Below are positions 48,038-56,456 of a DNA stretch of 64,000 nucleotides, one piece after another. The position numbers were made by a program, and so were the translations under genes. Positions within the stretch are counted from its first letter, which is position 1. Each line of letters starts with the position of its first letter. A model generated the notes under the pieces. That model ran no database searches. It was given only the letters and a program-made list of their open reading frames with translations, and had not been told where the DNA came from. This DNA comes from Streptomyces asiaticus (GTDB lineage: Bacteria; Actinomycetota; Actinomycetes; Streptomycetales; Streptomycetaceae), in assembly GCF_018138715.1 (NCBI RefSeq), contig NZ_JAGSHX010000001.1, positions 248,001-312,000 on the forward strand, written 5' to 3'.

Positions 48038-48051
48038 TGGGAGCGCTCCCA
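48038..48051. promoter_or_regulatory. CebR-type operator
   Basis: TGGGAGCGCTCCCA is a perfect 14-bp palindrome and is identical to the established operator of CebR, the LacI-family cellobiose/cellotriose repressor of Streptomyces. It lies 65 bases before the Cip1-like start. An AT-rich AGATATAT abuts it, with TTGTCA at 48005-48010 as a possible -35, so the operator would overlap or follow the promoter. Confidence 0.85.
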
Positions 48052-48116
48052 AGCTCTCGCGCTCCCAAGCTCGCTCCAAGTGCTCCCGATCCTCCCGACC
48101 AGCCGAAGGATCTCCC

Positions 48117-48905
48117 ATGACCTCCACACCACACCGCGCCCTGGCCGTCGCCGCGGTGGCCGTGGCGGTGGCGCTGGCCGCCCCGGCCGCGCCACGGGCC
48201 TCGGCACGACCGGCGGCCTGTGCCGCCAACGGCTTCTGCGAGGACTTCGAGTCCCAGACCGGGACCACTCCCGCGGGCCGCTGGACCACGGCCGTCGCCA
48301 ACTGCTCGGGCACCGGCACCGCCACCGTGGACACCACAATGGCTCACGGCGGCACCAAGTCGGTGCGGATCACCGGCAAGGCGGGGTACTGCAACCACGC
48401 CTTCGCCGGCACCTCGCTGTCCGGTGTGCCGTCCGGCGGCGATCTCTACGCCCGCTTCTGGGTCCGCCACACCACCGCGCTGCCCGCCCAGCACGTCACG
48501 TTCGGCGCGCTGCGCGACGCCAACGACAACGGCAAGGACCTGCGCATGGGCGGCCAGAACAAGGCGCTCCAGTGGAACCGCGAGTCGGACGACGCCACCC
48601 TCCCCGCCCAGAGCCCGGCGGGCGTCGCGCTCAGTACCCCTCTGCCCGTCAACACCTGGACCTGTCTGGAGTTCCGCCTCGACCGCACCGCGGGCCGCCT
48701 GGACACCTGGGTGAACGGCGGGCTCGTCACCGGCCTGGTGGTCGACGGCACCCCGACCCAGGACGTCGACCAGCAGTGGCTGAACCGGGGCGGGTGGCGG
48801 CCCGCCCCGGCCGATCTGCGGCTGGGCTGGGAGAGCTACGGCGAGGGCGAAGACACCCTCTGGTACGACGACGTGGCCGTGGGCACCACGCGGATCGGCT
48901 GCTGA
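48117..48905 (+). CDS. Secreted Cip1-like polysaccharide-active protein
   Basis: 262 residues. An Ala-rich signal peptide (about 1-32, cleavage near ASA) is followed by a single beta-rich domain: CAANGFCEDFESQTGTTPAGRW, VRITGKAGYCNHAF, DLYARFWVRH, WTCLEFRLDR and a final LWYDDVAVGTTRIGC. This pattern fits Cip1-like proteins (concanavalin-like fold, related to polysaccharide lyases), which accompany secreted cellulases. The ATG at 48117 has AAGGA upstream. A perfect CebR-type operator in its leader links it to the cellulose-utilisation regulon, which supports the assignment. No carbohydrate-binding module is present. Catalytic activity is unproven for much of this family. Confidence 0.75.
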   Translation: MTSTPHRALAVAAVAVAVALAAPAAPRASARPAACAANGFCEDFESQTGTTPAGRWTTAVANCSGTGTATVDTTMAHGGTKSVRITGKAGYCNHAFAGTSLSGVPSGGDLYARFWVRHTTALPAQHVTFGALRDANDNGKDLRMGGQNKALQWNRESDDATLPAQSPAGVALSTPLPVNTWTCLEFRLDRTAGRLDTWVNGGLVTGLVVDGTPTQDVDQQWLNRGGWRPAPADLRLGWESYGEGEDTLWYDDVAVGTTRIGC

Positions 48906-48936
48906 AGAGCCGTCAGGGGGGCGGGGGCTCCCGGTC

Positions 48937-48968
48937 GGCTCAGGGGCTCAGGGGTTCAGGGGTTCAGG
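48937..48968. repeat. Four tandem 8-bp repeats at the 3' end of the DUF3616 gene
   Basis: Units GGCTCAGG, GGCTCAGG, GGTTCAGG and GGTTCAGG follow each other without gaps. The DUF3616 stop codon (48956-48958) lies inside the array, so a change in copy number would alter its C-terminus. Confidence 0.7.
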
Positions 48969-50386
48969 GGGAAGCTGACCGACCGGGACTTCTTCCACTC
49001 GTCGTGCTCCAGATCCTTGGCCTCGGTGCCGTCCCCGTACAGGTCGGCCGAGCCCCCGTCGGTGATGACCTGGGCGCGGGCGCCGGGCGCCGCGAGGTCG
49101 GGCACGTCCACCACGATCTCCCAGCCGCCCGGGTCGGCCGTCGGCAGGTCGAGCCGCTTGACCGGCTGGTGCCCGGGGACGCCGTCCCAGGAGTAGAGCG
49201 CGTACGGGGCGCTGTTGTCCTCGGCCGCCCAGGAACCGGCCACGATCAGGTACTGGCCCTTGTCGTCGCGGCGGATGTCGCGGACGCTCAGGCCCCCGAG
49301 GTCGAGGGTGATCGGGTCGCCGAAGGTGGCGTGGGTGTCCTTGTCGCCGACGGACCGGGCCAGCTCGTCGGCGTTGGTGACCGGGACCAGCAGCGCCTTG
49401 CCGCCGTCGGCGGGCGGCACCAGCGGGGCCCGGAAGCCGATGTACGCGGTGGATCCGGAGCCGGGCGCGAACTCCAGGCCCTCGACGTTGAATCCGTCGA
49501 TCTGCTTGGGCACCTGGCCGTCCGCGGTGCCCTTGGCGAAGCCGAGCCGGTCGCCGTTGGCCTTGTCCCAGTCCACCAGGTCGTCGCGCAGACCCTGGTA
49601 CGAGCCGTCGACCTCGAGGTCCGTGTCGGCGCCCGAACCGGAGACGGTGGTGGTGAAGAGGGTGAAGCGGTCCTCCTTCGGCTCACCGTCCTTGTTGTTG
49701 CCCAGTGAGCCGGTCCAGTAGATGGTGCCGCCGACGCGGGCCGCGCCCTCGATGTCGATCTCCTTGCCGACGTCCAGGTCGGAGCCGACGTCCCAGGTGC
49801 GCACCGGCGCGCCGGACGCGTCGCGCCGGTACAGGCGCAGGACGTTGGACTCGTCGTCGGCGACGACCATATAGCCGCCGCCGACGTCCACGGCGGCGGA
49901 GGAGTCGCTGGAGCCGGTCAGGTAGCGGGTGTCGGCGGCGTTCCGCACGGCGCCGGAGGCCGCGTAGTGCAGGGTGGTGGTGGCGCTCTTGCCGCCGAGG
50001 CCGGTCACCTTGAGGGTGAGGTCGGTGTAGCCCTTGCCGCGCGCCCGTACGGCCACCTCGCGGGTGGCGCCGGTGCCGCTCACCGTGACGTCCCCGGCCC
50101 GGGCGACCGAGCCGTGGGTGGTGGCGGTGGCGGACACGGTGAGCGCGCCCGTGTCGGCACCGCTCTGACCGACCCTCACGGTCACCGTCGGGTCGCCGGT
50201 GGCGCCGACGGCGCCGGACAGGTACGAGGCGGCGAGCTTGATGGTCGGCGTGCCGTAGCCCGCGCTCCCGGCCACCGCGGAGCCCGGGAGCGCGGACAGC
50301 GTCACGGCACCGGCCGCGAGCGCCAGCGCGGCGGCGGGGAGGACCCGGCGGGTGCGGCGCGGGGGAGCGGCATGGGACGGGACCAT
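48956..50386 (-). CDS. Secreted DUF3616-family protein
   Basis: 476 residues from an ATG at 50386 preceded by GAAGGG. Residues 1-40 form a signal peptide (Arg-rich start, hydrophobic core, cleavage near AVAG). Residues about 45-140 resemble a bacterial Ig-like/adhesion fold (repeated Thr/Val strands). The rest carries DUF3616 landmarks: DTRYLTGSSDSSAAVDVGGGYMVVADDESNVLRLYRR, EIDIEGAARVGGTIYWTGSLGNNKDGE and GFNVEGLEFAPGS. These suggest a beta-propeller-like extracellular protein of unknown role. It converges with the Cip1-like gene. Confidence 0.8.
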   Translation of the reverse strand: MVPSHAAPPRRTRRVLPAAALALAAGAVTLSALPGSAVAGSAGYGTPTIKLAASYLSGAVGATGDPTVTVRVGQSGADTGALTVSATATTHGSVARAGDVTVSGTGATREVAVRARGKGYTDLTLKVTGLGGKSATTTLHYAASGAVRNAADTRYLTGSSDSSAAVDVGGGYMVVADDESNVLRLYRRDASGAPVRTWDVGSDLDVGKEIDIEGAARVGGTIYWTGSLGNNKDGEPKEDRFTLFTTTVSGSGADTDLEVDGSYQGLRDDLVDWDKANGDRLGFAKGTADGQVPKQIDGFNVEGLEFAPGSGSTAYIGFRAPLVPPADGGKALLVPVTNADELARSVGDKDTHATFGDPITLDLGGLSVRDIRRDDKGQYLIVAGSWAAEDNSAPYALYSWDGVPGHQPVKRLDLPTADPGGWEIVVDVPDLAAPGARAQVITDGGSADLYGDGTEAKDLEHDEWKKSRSVSFPLNP

Positions 50387-50540
50387 CGTGAGTACCCTTC
50401 GTCGGCTGCGGGGCCGGTCGGCGGACCGGCGCACCGCCCTGACGATGGATCATCTATATGGCGTGAGCATGAACGATCACCGAACATGTACCGCTCACGG
50501 CCCGTGGACTCCCTCGCCTCCCGCCCACCGGTCGCCGCCG

Positions 50541-51821
50541 TCAGCAGACGCCGTCGCCCGGCTTCGGGTTCCCGAGTCCGAAGAGCGGCCGCAGCTTCAG
50601 CCCGGCCCAGGTGCCGAGGAGGGCGAAGGCGCCCCAGACCCAGCCGTGCAGGCTGCCGGAGGCGATGCCCGCGAGGTAGGCGCCGATGTTGCAGCCGCCC
50701 GCGAACCGGGCACCGATGCCCATCAGCACCCCGCCGAGCACCGCCGCGGTCGCCGTGCGCCACGGCACCCCGCGGTGCAGGGTCCAGGTGCCGCCGAGCG
50801 CCGCGGCGACCGCCGCGCCGATCATGATGCCGATGTCGGTGAGGCTGGTCTTGTCGGCGAGCACGGGCCCCGCGAGCATCTCCTTGTTCCCGGGCTGCTG
50901 CCACCAGCTCCAGCTCTCCGGATGGCCGCCGAGCGCGCGCACCAGCTCCGCGCCCCACAGGCTGAAGGCGCTGGTGACGCCCCACGCGCCACCGGAGACC
51001 AGCAGCACACCGGCGCCCAGCACGGCCAGCGCCAGCGCGCCGACCGCCAGCGGCCAGGAGCCGCGCAGCACACGCGCGGCGGCACCGCGCGCGGAGGGCA
51101 CCGGACCGATCGGCGGCGGGTTGCGGCGGGCCTGGACGCGCCGGCTGACCAGGACGATGGCGACGAGCACGAGGATGGTCACCGCCCACGAGCCGAACCA
51201 GCCGATGTGGTCCGCCATGACCACCGGCTCCAGCGAGGGCAGGTCCTTCCACAGGTCGAACTGCCAGGCGGCCAGGGTGGCGCCGGCGATGAAGCCGCCC
51301 AGTGTGAGCACGATCGACGTCTGCCCCGAGCCGACCGCGAAGAGGGTGCCGGAGGCGCAGGCCCCACCGAGCTGCATGCCGACGGCGAAGAGGAACGAGC
51401 CGATCAGCAGCCCGAGCCCCAGCGGTCCGCCCGAGGGCGCCGGCACGGAGCCGAACAGTCCGGTCTTCGTCCCGATGAGCAGGGCGAACAGCGTGGCCGT
51501 CGTGCCCAGTAGCAGGGCGTGGGCGCGCAGCCCGGTGCCGTTGCCGACGGCCACCAGCTGCCGCCAGGCGGAGGTGAAGCCGAAGCGGGAGTGGAAGAGG
51601 GCGACGCCCAGGGCGAGGCCGAGCAGCAGCAGGACGCCGGGCTTGGCCCCGTGGGCGGACCATACGTACGCGGTCAGCGCCGCGGCGAGCAGTCCGGACA
51701 CGGCGAGCGGCACCGGCCGCACCGGTGGCGCGGCGGGTGCCTCCGGCCGCGGCACGGAGGTGGGGGAGGGGGACAGCAGTGCGGCGGTCTTCGCCGCATC
51801 GGCGGGCGGGGCGGTGGTCAC
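50541..51821 (-). CDS. YeeE/YedE (TsuA-like) sulfur-compound transporter
   Basis: 426 residues, GTG start at 51821 with GGAG upstream. After a Pro/Ala-rich N-terminal stretch there are about ten hydrophobic segments in two related halves. Conserved Cys motifs GGACASGT and FAGGCNIGA are those of the YeeE/YedE family, in which TsuA imports thiosulfate through Cys relays (established for TsuA). There is no adjacent TusA-like gene. A 27-codon Cys-containing leader ORF ends 111 bases upstream in the same direction, and sulfur-responsive attenuation is likely. Confidence 0.85.
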   Translation of the reverse strand: MTTAPPADAAKTAALLSPSPTSVPRPEAPAAPPVRPVPLAVSGLLAAALTAYVWSAHGAKPGVLLLLGLALGVALFHSRFGFTSAWRQLVAVGNGTGLRAHALLLGTTATLFALLIGTKTGLFGSVPAPSGGPLGLGLLIGSFLFAVGMQLGGACASGTLFAVGSGQTSIVLTLGGFIAGATLAAWQFDLWKDLPSLEPVVMADHIGWFGSWAVTILVLVAIVLVSRRVQARRNPPPIGPVPSARGAAARVLRGSWPLAVGALALAVLGAGVLLVSGGAWGVTSAFSLWGAELVRALGGHPESWSWWQQPGNKEMLAGPVLADKTSLTDIGIMIGAAVAAALGGTWTLHRGVPWRTATAAVLGGVLMGIGARFAGGCNIGAYLAGIASGSLHGWVWGAFALLGTWAGLKLRPLFGLGNPKPGDGVC

Positions 51822-51932
51822 GTGCGGACTCCGGAGATGAGGAGAGAGGGATGACGCTGGGCGGGAGGGCCCGGCCGGACGGCGCGGCGCCGAGGCGGCG
51901 GCGCGCGGTGGGGGAAACCGGCCGGTTCCGGC

Positions 51933-52016
51933 TCAGCGGCGACAGAGGCCGTCGTCGACGCACCACGCCGAGCTCGCGAACAGCGCGAGACTGAGCAGAC
52001 GGGCGGGTGCGGACAT
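51933..52016 (-). CDS. Small Cys-containing leader peptide upstream of the sulfur transporter
   Basis: An ATG at 52016 has GGAG three bases before it (short spacing). It encodes 27 residues, MSAPARLLSLALFASSAWC then VDDGLCRR, and stops at 51933-51935. Its two Cys codons near the end, its size and its position in front of a YeeE/YedE gene match the small leader ORFs seen before sulfur-metabolism genes in actinomycetes. The 111 bases between its stop and the transporter start are very GC-rich (CCGGCCGG, GGCGCGGCGCC) and could form alternative hairpins. I see nothing else in the 298-bp gap. Confidence 0.6.
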   Translation of the reverse strand: MSAPARLLSLALFASSAWCVDDGLCRR

Positions 52017-52119
52017 GCACTCCAGGATATGGTCCGGGTTTCAGGAATTGGACCCCGGTCTCACCATGTGATCTGTGGAGTCAGCCACAGATTCGGCCAC
52101 GGACACCGATGGCCTCGGG

Positions 52120-52881
52120 TCAGCCGTCCTCGCCCCGCTCGGCGGTGTCCGCGAGGCCGACGTACATCGAGTGGTGCAGCTCCGCCACATGGTCCCGGAG
52201 GAGGGCGGCCGCCGAGGCGGCGTCCCGCGCGGCGAGGGCGGCCCTGATGGCCTTGTGCTGCTCGTTGCTGCGGCGGAGGTAGTCCAGCGGATACGGCAGG
52301 AAGTACGCGTACAGCTCTCCGGTGACCCGCTCGTACATCCCCAGCGCGGAGGGCAGCCCGGCGCCCTCGGCCAGGGCCAGGTGGAACCGCCTGTCGCCGG
52401 CGTGGAACTCGGCCCAGCTCTCGGCCGCGTCCATCTCCCGGATGCACTCGTCCAGCCGGTCGAGCCCCGGCCGGCCGATGCGCTCGGCGGCCAGCTGCGC
52501 GAAACCGGCCTCCAGCACGATGCGCTCGTCGATCAGCCGGTGCACCCGATCGCTGTCCTCCCGGTACGCGGCGACCTGCGCCACGGTGCGGCGGCGGGGC
52601 CGCTCCACGATGAAGGTGCCGCCCGTACGCCCCGGGCGCCGCTGGACGACTCCCTCGCGCTCCAGGGCGCCGAGGGCCCGGCGGACGGTGATCTCGCCGA
52701 CCCCGAGCGCCGCGGCCGTGGCCTGCACGTTGGGCAGCCGCTCGCCGGGCGCCAGCAGGCCCAGGTCCACCGCCAGCGAGATCCGGGCCCGTACGGTGTC
52801 GACGGCGCTGGTGCGGCGGATCGCGGCGAGGGCGCTGCTGGTCAGGGCGCTCGGTGCGCCGGACGGTTCCTGGGTCGCCAT
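52120..52881 (-). CDS. GntR/FadR-family transcriptional regulator
   Basis: 253 residues. Winged helix at about 28-95 (DTVRARISLAVDLGLLAPGERLPNVQATAAALGVGEITVRRALGALEREGVV), followed by an all-helical FCD ligand domain with IDERIVLEAGFAQLAAERI, FHAGDRRFHLALAE and EQHKAIRAALAARDAASAAALLRDHV. The Asp and His residues of the FCD metal site are present. The ATG complement is at 52879-52881. It diverges from the nitrilase-permease pair across 159 bases and is probably their regulator. That gap contains CATGttttCATG near 52990, a weak operator candidate. Confidence 0.9.
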   Translation of the reverse strand: MATQEPSGAPSALTSSALAAIRRTSAVDTVRARISLAVDLGLLAPGERLPNVQATAAALGVGEITVRRALGALEREGVVQRRPGRTGGTFIVERPRRRTVAQVAAYREDSDRVHRLIDERIVLEAGFAQLAAERIGRPGLDRLDECIREMDAAESWAEFHAGDRRFHLALAEGAGLPSALGMYERVTGELYAYFLPYPLDYLRRSNEQHKAIRAALAARDAASAAALLRDHVAELHHSMYVGLADTAERGEDG

Positions 52882-53040
52882 TCCCTCAGCGTAGGCATCC
52901 TGCCCAAGGGCCCTCCCCACGGTCCTCGTACGGAGCCCGGCGCTTTGCGGAACCGTGACCTCCGGGGGTTTACCTGATCAAAGTGAGCATGTTTTCATGG
53001 CTCGAATTCACCCCCAGGACACCCACTGTCGAAGGCACTG

Positions 53041-53844
53041 ATGAAGATCTCCGGACTCCAGACGGCGGGAACGCCCGGCGATGTCGCCGCCAACCTCCGC
53101 GAACTGGACGCGGCGTGCCGCCGGGCCCGTGCCGAAGGCGCCGAACTCCTGATCACCACCGAGCTGTTCATCACCGGCTACGACATCGGCGACGCCGTTC
53201 GGGACCTGGCCCGCACCGATCTGCTCTCCCCGGCCCAGGAGATCGCCGCCGCCCACGGCATCGCGCTCGTCCTCGGAGCCCCCGAGCACGACGACGGCGC
53301 CTGCTACAACAGCGCCTTCTTCATCGACCCGGCCGGAGCGATCCTCGGCCGCCACCGCAAGACCCATCTCTTCGGCGATCTCGACCGCAGGTGCTTCACA
53401 CCGGGCGACCGGACCGCTCCCGTCATCGACTACGCGGGCGTCCGGATCGCGATGCTGATCTGCTACGACGTGGAGTTCCCCGAGAACGTACGGGCCGCCG
53501 CCCTCGCCGGCGCGGACCTCGTCGCGGTCCCGACCGCCCAGATGCAACCGTACGAGTTCATCGCCGAGCACCTGCTGAGGGTGCGCGCCTGGGAAAACCA
53601 GATCTACATCGCCTACGTCAATCATGACGGCGACGAGGGTTCACTGCGCTACGTCGGCCGCAGCTCCATCGTGAGCCCGTCGGCGACCGTGCTGGACAGC
53701 GTCGAACACGGCAACCGGCTGCTCTTCGCCACCGTGGAACCGCACACGGTCCGGAAAGCGCGCAAGGCCAATCCGTATCTGGCCGACCTCCGGCCAGACC
53801 TCTTCACCCCGTCCGCCCGCGCCACCAAGGACCCGTCATGCTGA
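53041..53844 (+). CDS. Carbon-nitrogen hydrolase (nitrilase superfamily amidase)
   Basis: 267 residues, a single nitrilase-superfamily domain. The catalytic triad is visible: Glu in TTELF, Lys in HRKTHLFGDLD and Cys in LICYDVEFPE. The superfamily hydrolyses C-N bonds of amides, nitriles or carbamoyl groups; ICYDVEFPE is typical of aliphatic-amide or omega-amidase-like members rather than true nitrilases. Its last codons overlap the start of the permease gene by 7 bases, so uptake and hydrolysis of one nitrogen compound are probably coupled. The divergent GntR gene would regulate the pair. Confidence 0.9.
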   Translation: MKISGLQTAGTPGDVAANLRELDAACRRARAEGAELLITTELFITGYDIGDAVRDLARTDLLSPAQEIAAAHGIALVLGAPEHDDGACYNSAFFIDPAGAILGRHRKTHLFGDLDRRCFTPGDRTAPVIDYAGVRIAMLICYDVEFPENVRAAALAGADLVAVPTAQMQPYEFIAEHLLRVRAWENQIYIAYVNHDGDEGSLRYVGRSSIVSPSATVLDSVEHGNRLLFATVEPHTVRKARKANPYLADLRPDLFTPSARATKDPSC

Positions 53845-55274
53845 CCGACCCCGAAGTGCACGCATCCACCCCGCAACAGACCACGACGAATCTCTCGGGG
53901 CGGCTCGGCACCGGTGCCATCGTCTTCATGGTGATCGCCGCCGCCGCGCCCCTCACGGTGGTCGGTGGCAACGTCCCGCTCGCCATCGCCGGCGGCCCCG
54001 GCGCCGGAGCCCCCGTCGGCTTCGCCCTCGCCTCGCTGATCCTGCTGGTGTTCGCGGTCGGCTTCGTCACCATGACGCCCCACGTTCCGCAGGCCGGGGC
54101 CTTCTACGCGTACGCCACCCGCGGCCTGGGGGACCGGGTCGGAGTGGGCACGGCCGCCGTCGCGCTCGTCGCGTACACGGCGATCCAGGTCGGCGTCTAC
54201 GGCTATCTGGGATGGGCCGTGAACGATGTCCTCCACACCTTCGGCGGGCCGTCCCTGCCCTGGTGGGTGTGGGCGCTGGCGGCGCTCGGCATCGTGGCCC
54301 TCCTCGGCTACCGCCATATCGACCTCAGCTCCAAGGTCCTCGGTGTGGCACTCGTCCTGGAGATCGCGGTGGTGCTCGTCCTGGACGCCGGGATCTTCAC
54401 CCGGGGCGGCGCCCACCGTGTCAACGCCGAGTCGTTCACCCCGCACGCGGCCCTCTCCGGACCGCTGGGCGTGGCCGTGCTCTTCGCCATCACCGGATTC
54501 ATCGGCTTCGAGGCCACCGCCGTCTTCCGGGACGAGGCCCGCGACCCGGAGCGGACCATCCCCCGGGCCACCTACCTCGCCGTCCTGATCATCGGTGGGT
54601 TCTACACGCTGTCCTGCTGGGCGCTGGTCCTGGCGGCGGGCACCGATGACGCCCCGGCCGTGGCCCAGAAGACCCTGGACGGGCAGGGCAACATGCTCAT
54701 GGACACCGCCCAGGCCTACGTCGGCACCGCGCTGCGGGACGTGATGCAGGTGCTGCTGCTCAGCAGCCTCTTCGCCTGTGTGCTCTCCTTCCACAACGTC
54801 ATCGCCCGCTACACCTTCACCCTCGCCCGCAAGGACCTCCTCCCCGCGCGGCTGGGCGTCGTCCATCCGCGCCACCACTCGCCGTCGGTCTCCTCGGTCG
54901 TCCAGACCGTCACCGCGCTGGTCCTGGTCGTGTGCTGCGCGGTCGCCGGACTGGATCCGCTGGTGGGCGTCTTCGGCTCCATGGCGGGGGTGGCGACGGT
55001 CGGCATGATCCTGCTCATGCTCATCACGTCCATCGCCGTGGTCGCCTTCTTCGCGCGCGACCCCCGGCTCGCCGCGGGCAGGGCCTGGCAGACCCGGATC
55101 GCGCCGGTGCTGGCCGTCGCCGGACTGCTGACCGCGCTGTGGCTGGTGTTCTCCAACTTCACCCTCGTCACCGGCGTCGGTGTGGGCGCGAGCGTCGTCC
55201 TCGGTGTCATTCCCCTCCTCGCGCTCGTCGCGGGCCTGGTCCGAGGGGACCGCGGCGCGCGGGAGCGCATGTGA
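53838..55274 (+). CDS. APC-superfamily amino acid/amine permease
   Basis: 478 residues with about 12 hydrophobic segments. The first carries GTGAIVFMVIAAAAPLTVVGGNVPLAIAGGPGAG and a later one FAITGFIGFEATAVFRDEARDPERTIPRATY, both typical of APC-family exchangers and uptake proteins. It starts inside the end of the nitrilase gene (7-bp overlap) and probably imports the compound which that enzyme hydrolyses, or its amine product. The substrate is unknown. It ends before a bidirectional terminator. Confidence 0.9.
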   Translation: MLTDPEVHASTPQQTTTNLSGRLGTGAIVFMVIAAAAPLTVVGGNVPLAIAGGPGAGAPVGFALASLILLVFAVGFVTMTPHVPQAGAFYAYATRGLGDRVGVGTAAVALVAYTAIQVGVYGYLGWAVNDVLHTFGGPSLPWWVWALAALGIVALLGYRHIDLSSKVLGVALVLEIAVVLVLDAGIFTRGGAHRVNAESFTPHAALSGPLGVAVLFAITGFIGFEATAVFRDEARDPERTIPRATYLAVLIIGGFYTLSCWALVLAAGTDDAPAVAQKTLDGQGNMLMDTAQAYVGTALRDVMQVLLLSSLFACVLSFHNVIARYTFTLARKDLLPARLGVVHPRHHSPSVSSVVQTVTALVLVVCCAVAGLDPLVGVFGSMAGVATVGMILLMLITSIAVVAFFARDPRLAAGRAWQTRIAPVLAVAGLLTALWLVFSNFTLVTGVGVGASVVLGVIPLLALVAGLVRGDRGARERM

Positions 55275-55282
55275 GGCCCCCT

Positions 55283-55319
55283 GGTCCGGCCGCCCGGGCG
55301 AGGCACGGGCGGCCGGACC
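55283..55319. terminator. Bidirectional terminator between permease and AraC genes
   Basis: Perfect 14-bp inverted repeat (GGTCCGGCCGCCCG at 55283-55296, complement at 55306-55319) with a 9-nt loop, between convergent stop codons. Confidence 0.85.
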
Positions 55320-55337
55320 GGACCACGGTACGGTCCG

Positions 55338-56204
55338 TCAGACCGCGGTCCGCTCCACGGGGATCCACAGCTCCGCGTCCGCCCGCGCCCCGTCCTGCGA
55401 CAGCCGGGTGCGCAGGATCTCCGGACCCGGCCTGCTCTGGTACGGGTTGGACGGGAACCACTGCGTGAAGACGTCCCGCCACAGGTACTGGAGCGCCTGC
55501 GGGAACGGCCCGGAGTTCTCGAAGACGGCCCATGCCCCCGCCGGGACGGTGAGCGCGTCCAGGTCCTCCGGGGCGGCGGCCCCGGTCACCACCCCGTGGT
55601 AGTAGTCGAGTTCGGTTCCCTCGGCCCGGCTCGGGTCGAGGTTGTCGCTCACCCCCAGAATCCCCTCCGGCTCCTGATCGGACAGAGCGGCGATCCGCCG
55701 TATCGTCTCCTGGCCGAGCCCCCGGATGAACTCCGCGATCGCCGGATTCACCCCCTCGTGCACGAGCGGAACACGGACCTTCTTGCCGACCACCTGGAAC
55801 CGCTCCTTCTCCACGACCCGGTATCGCATACTGCTGCTCCCTTCGACGATGAGGCGGAAGGACATCCGCGGCTGGGAGCTCAGCGAGGCACCCGCCCGCC
55901 GGGCCTCACCCGGGCCCACCCCGTGCATGGCCCGGAACGCCCGTGCGAACGCCTCCCCCGAGCCGTAGCCGTAGCGCACCGCGATCTCCAGGAGCGTCCG
56001 TTCCCCGGCGAGCACCTCGGCCCCCGCGAGGGTGAGCCGTCTGCGCCGGATGTACTCCGACAGCGAGATCCCCGCCAGCGCGGAGAACAGCCGCCGGAAG
56101 TGGTACTCCGACGTCATCGCGATCCGCGCCAGCTCGGACACCTGGATCCGCTGGTCCAGCCGCGAATCGATGTGGTCCAGGGCCTCGTTCAGCCGCTCCA
56201 GCAC
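55338..56204 (-). CDS. AraC-family regulator with GyrI-like effector domain
   Basis: 288 residues, GTG start at 56204 with AAGGAG six bases upstream. N-terminal double helix-turn-helix of AraC type (residues about 5-105: DQRIQVSELARIAMTSEYHFRRLFSALAGISLSEYIRRRRL and TLLEIAVRYGYGSGEAFARAFRAMHGVGPGEAR). The C-terminal half (about 125-285) is a GyrI-like small-molecule-binding domain (VVGKKVRVPLVHEG, PAGAWAVFENSGPFPQALQYLW, ELWIPV). This is the SoxS/Rob-type arrangement with the effector domain at the C-terminus, as in Rob, often linked to drug or amphipathic-compound response. It diverges from a small lipoprotein gene across 252 bases in which I see no clear site. Confidence 0.9.
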   Translation of the reverse strand: MLERLNEALDHIDSRLDQRIQVSELARIAMTSEYHFRRLFSALAGISLSEYIRRRRLTLAGAEVLAGERTLLEIAVRYGYGSGEAFARAFRAMHGVGPGEARRAGASLSSQPRMSFRLIVEGSSSMRYRVVEKERFQVVGKKVRVPLVHEGVNPAIAEFIRGLGQETIRRIAALSDQEPEGILGVSDNLDPSRAEGTELDYYHGVVTGAAAPEDLDALTVPAGAWAVFENSGPFPQALQYLWRDVFTQWFPSNPYQSRPGPEILRTRLSQDGARADAELWIPVERTAV

Positions 56205-56456
56205 CTCGGTCTCCTTCCTTGACGCTGATCACGTTAGGAAGCCGGCGCCCTGCCGGACCCGACATCCTGTGCCCGGTCCGGTCGGGTATGGCGGTCCGTC
56301 ACCGACCGTGCCGGCCATCGCTTTGCCCGGGATCCGGCTGGGGTTCATCCGTAGGTCCGTTCGGTCACCGTTTCATCACAACGCATACACGACTCTCCCA
56401 CTTCGCCGCCGCCACGCCGCATGATGCACCCCACCATCCACGCACCTGGGAGAAAC

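Noticed and set aside
47799..48494. Long N-terminal extension of the RidA frame on the minus strand
   Set aside because: RidA proteins start close to the ATG at 47798, and the extension would run through the CebR operator and antisense to the Cip1-like signal peptide.
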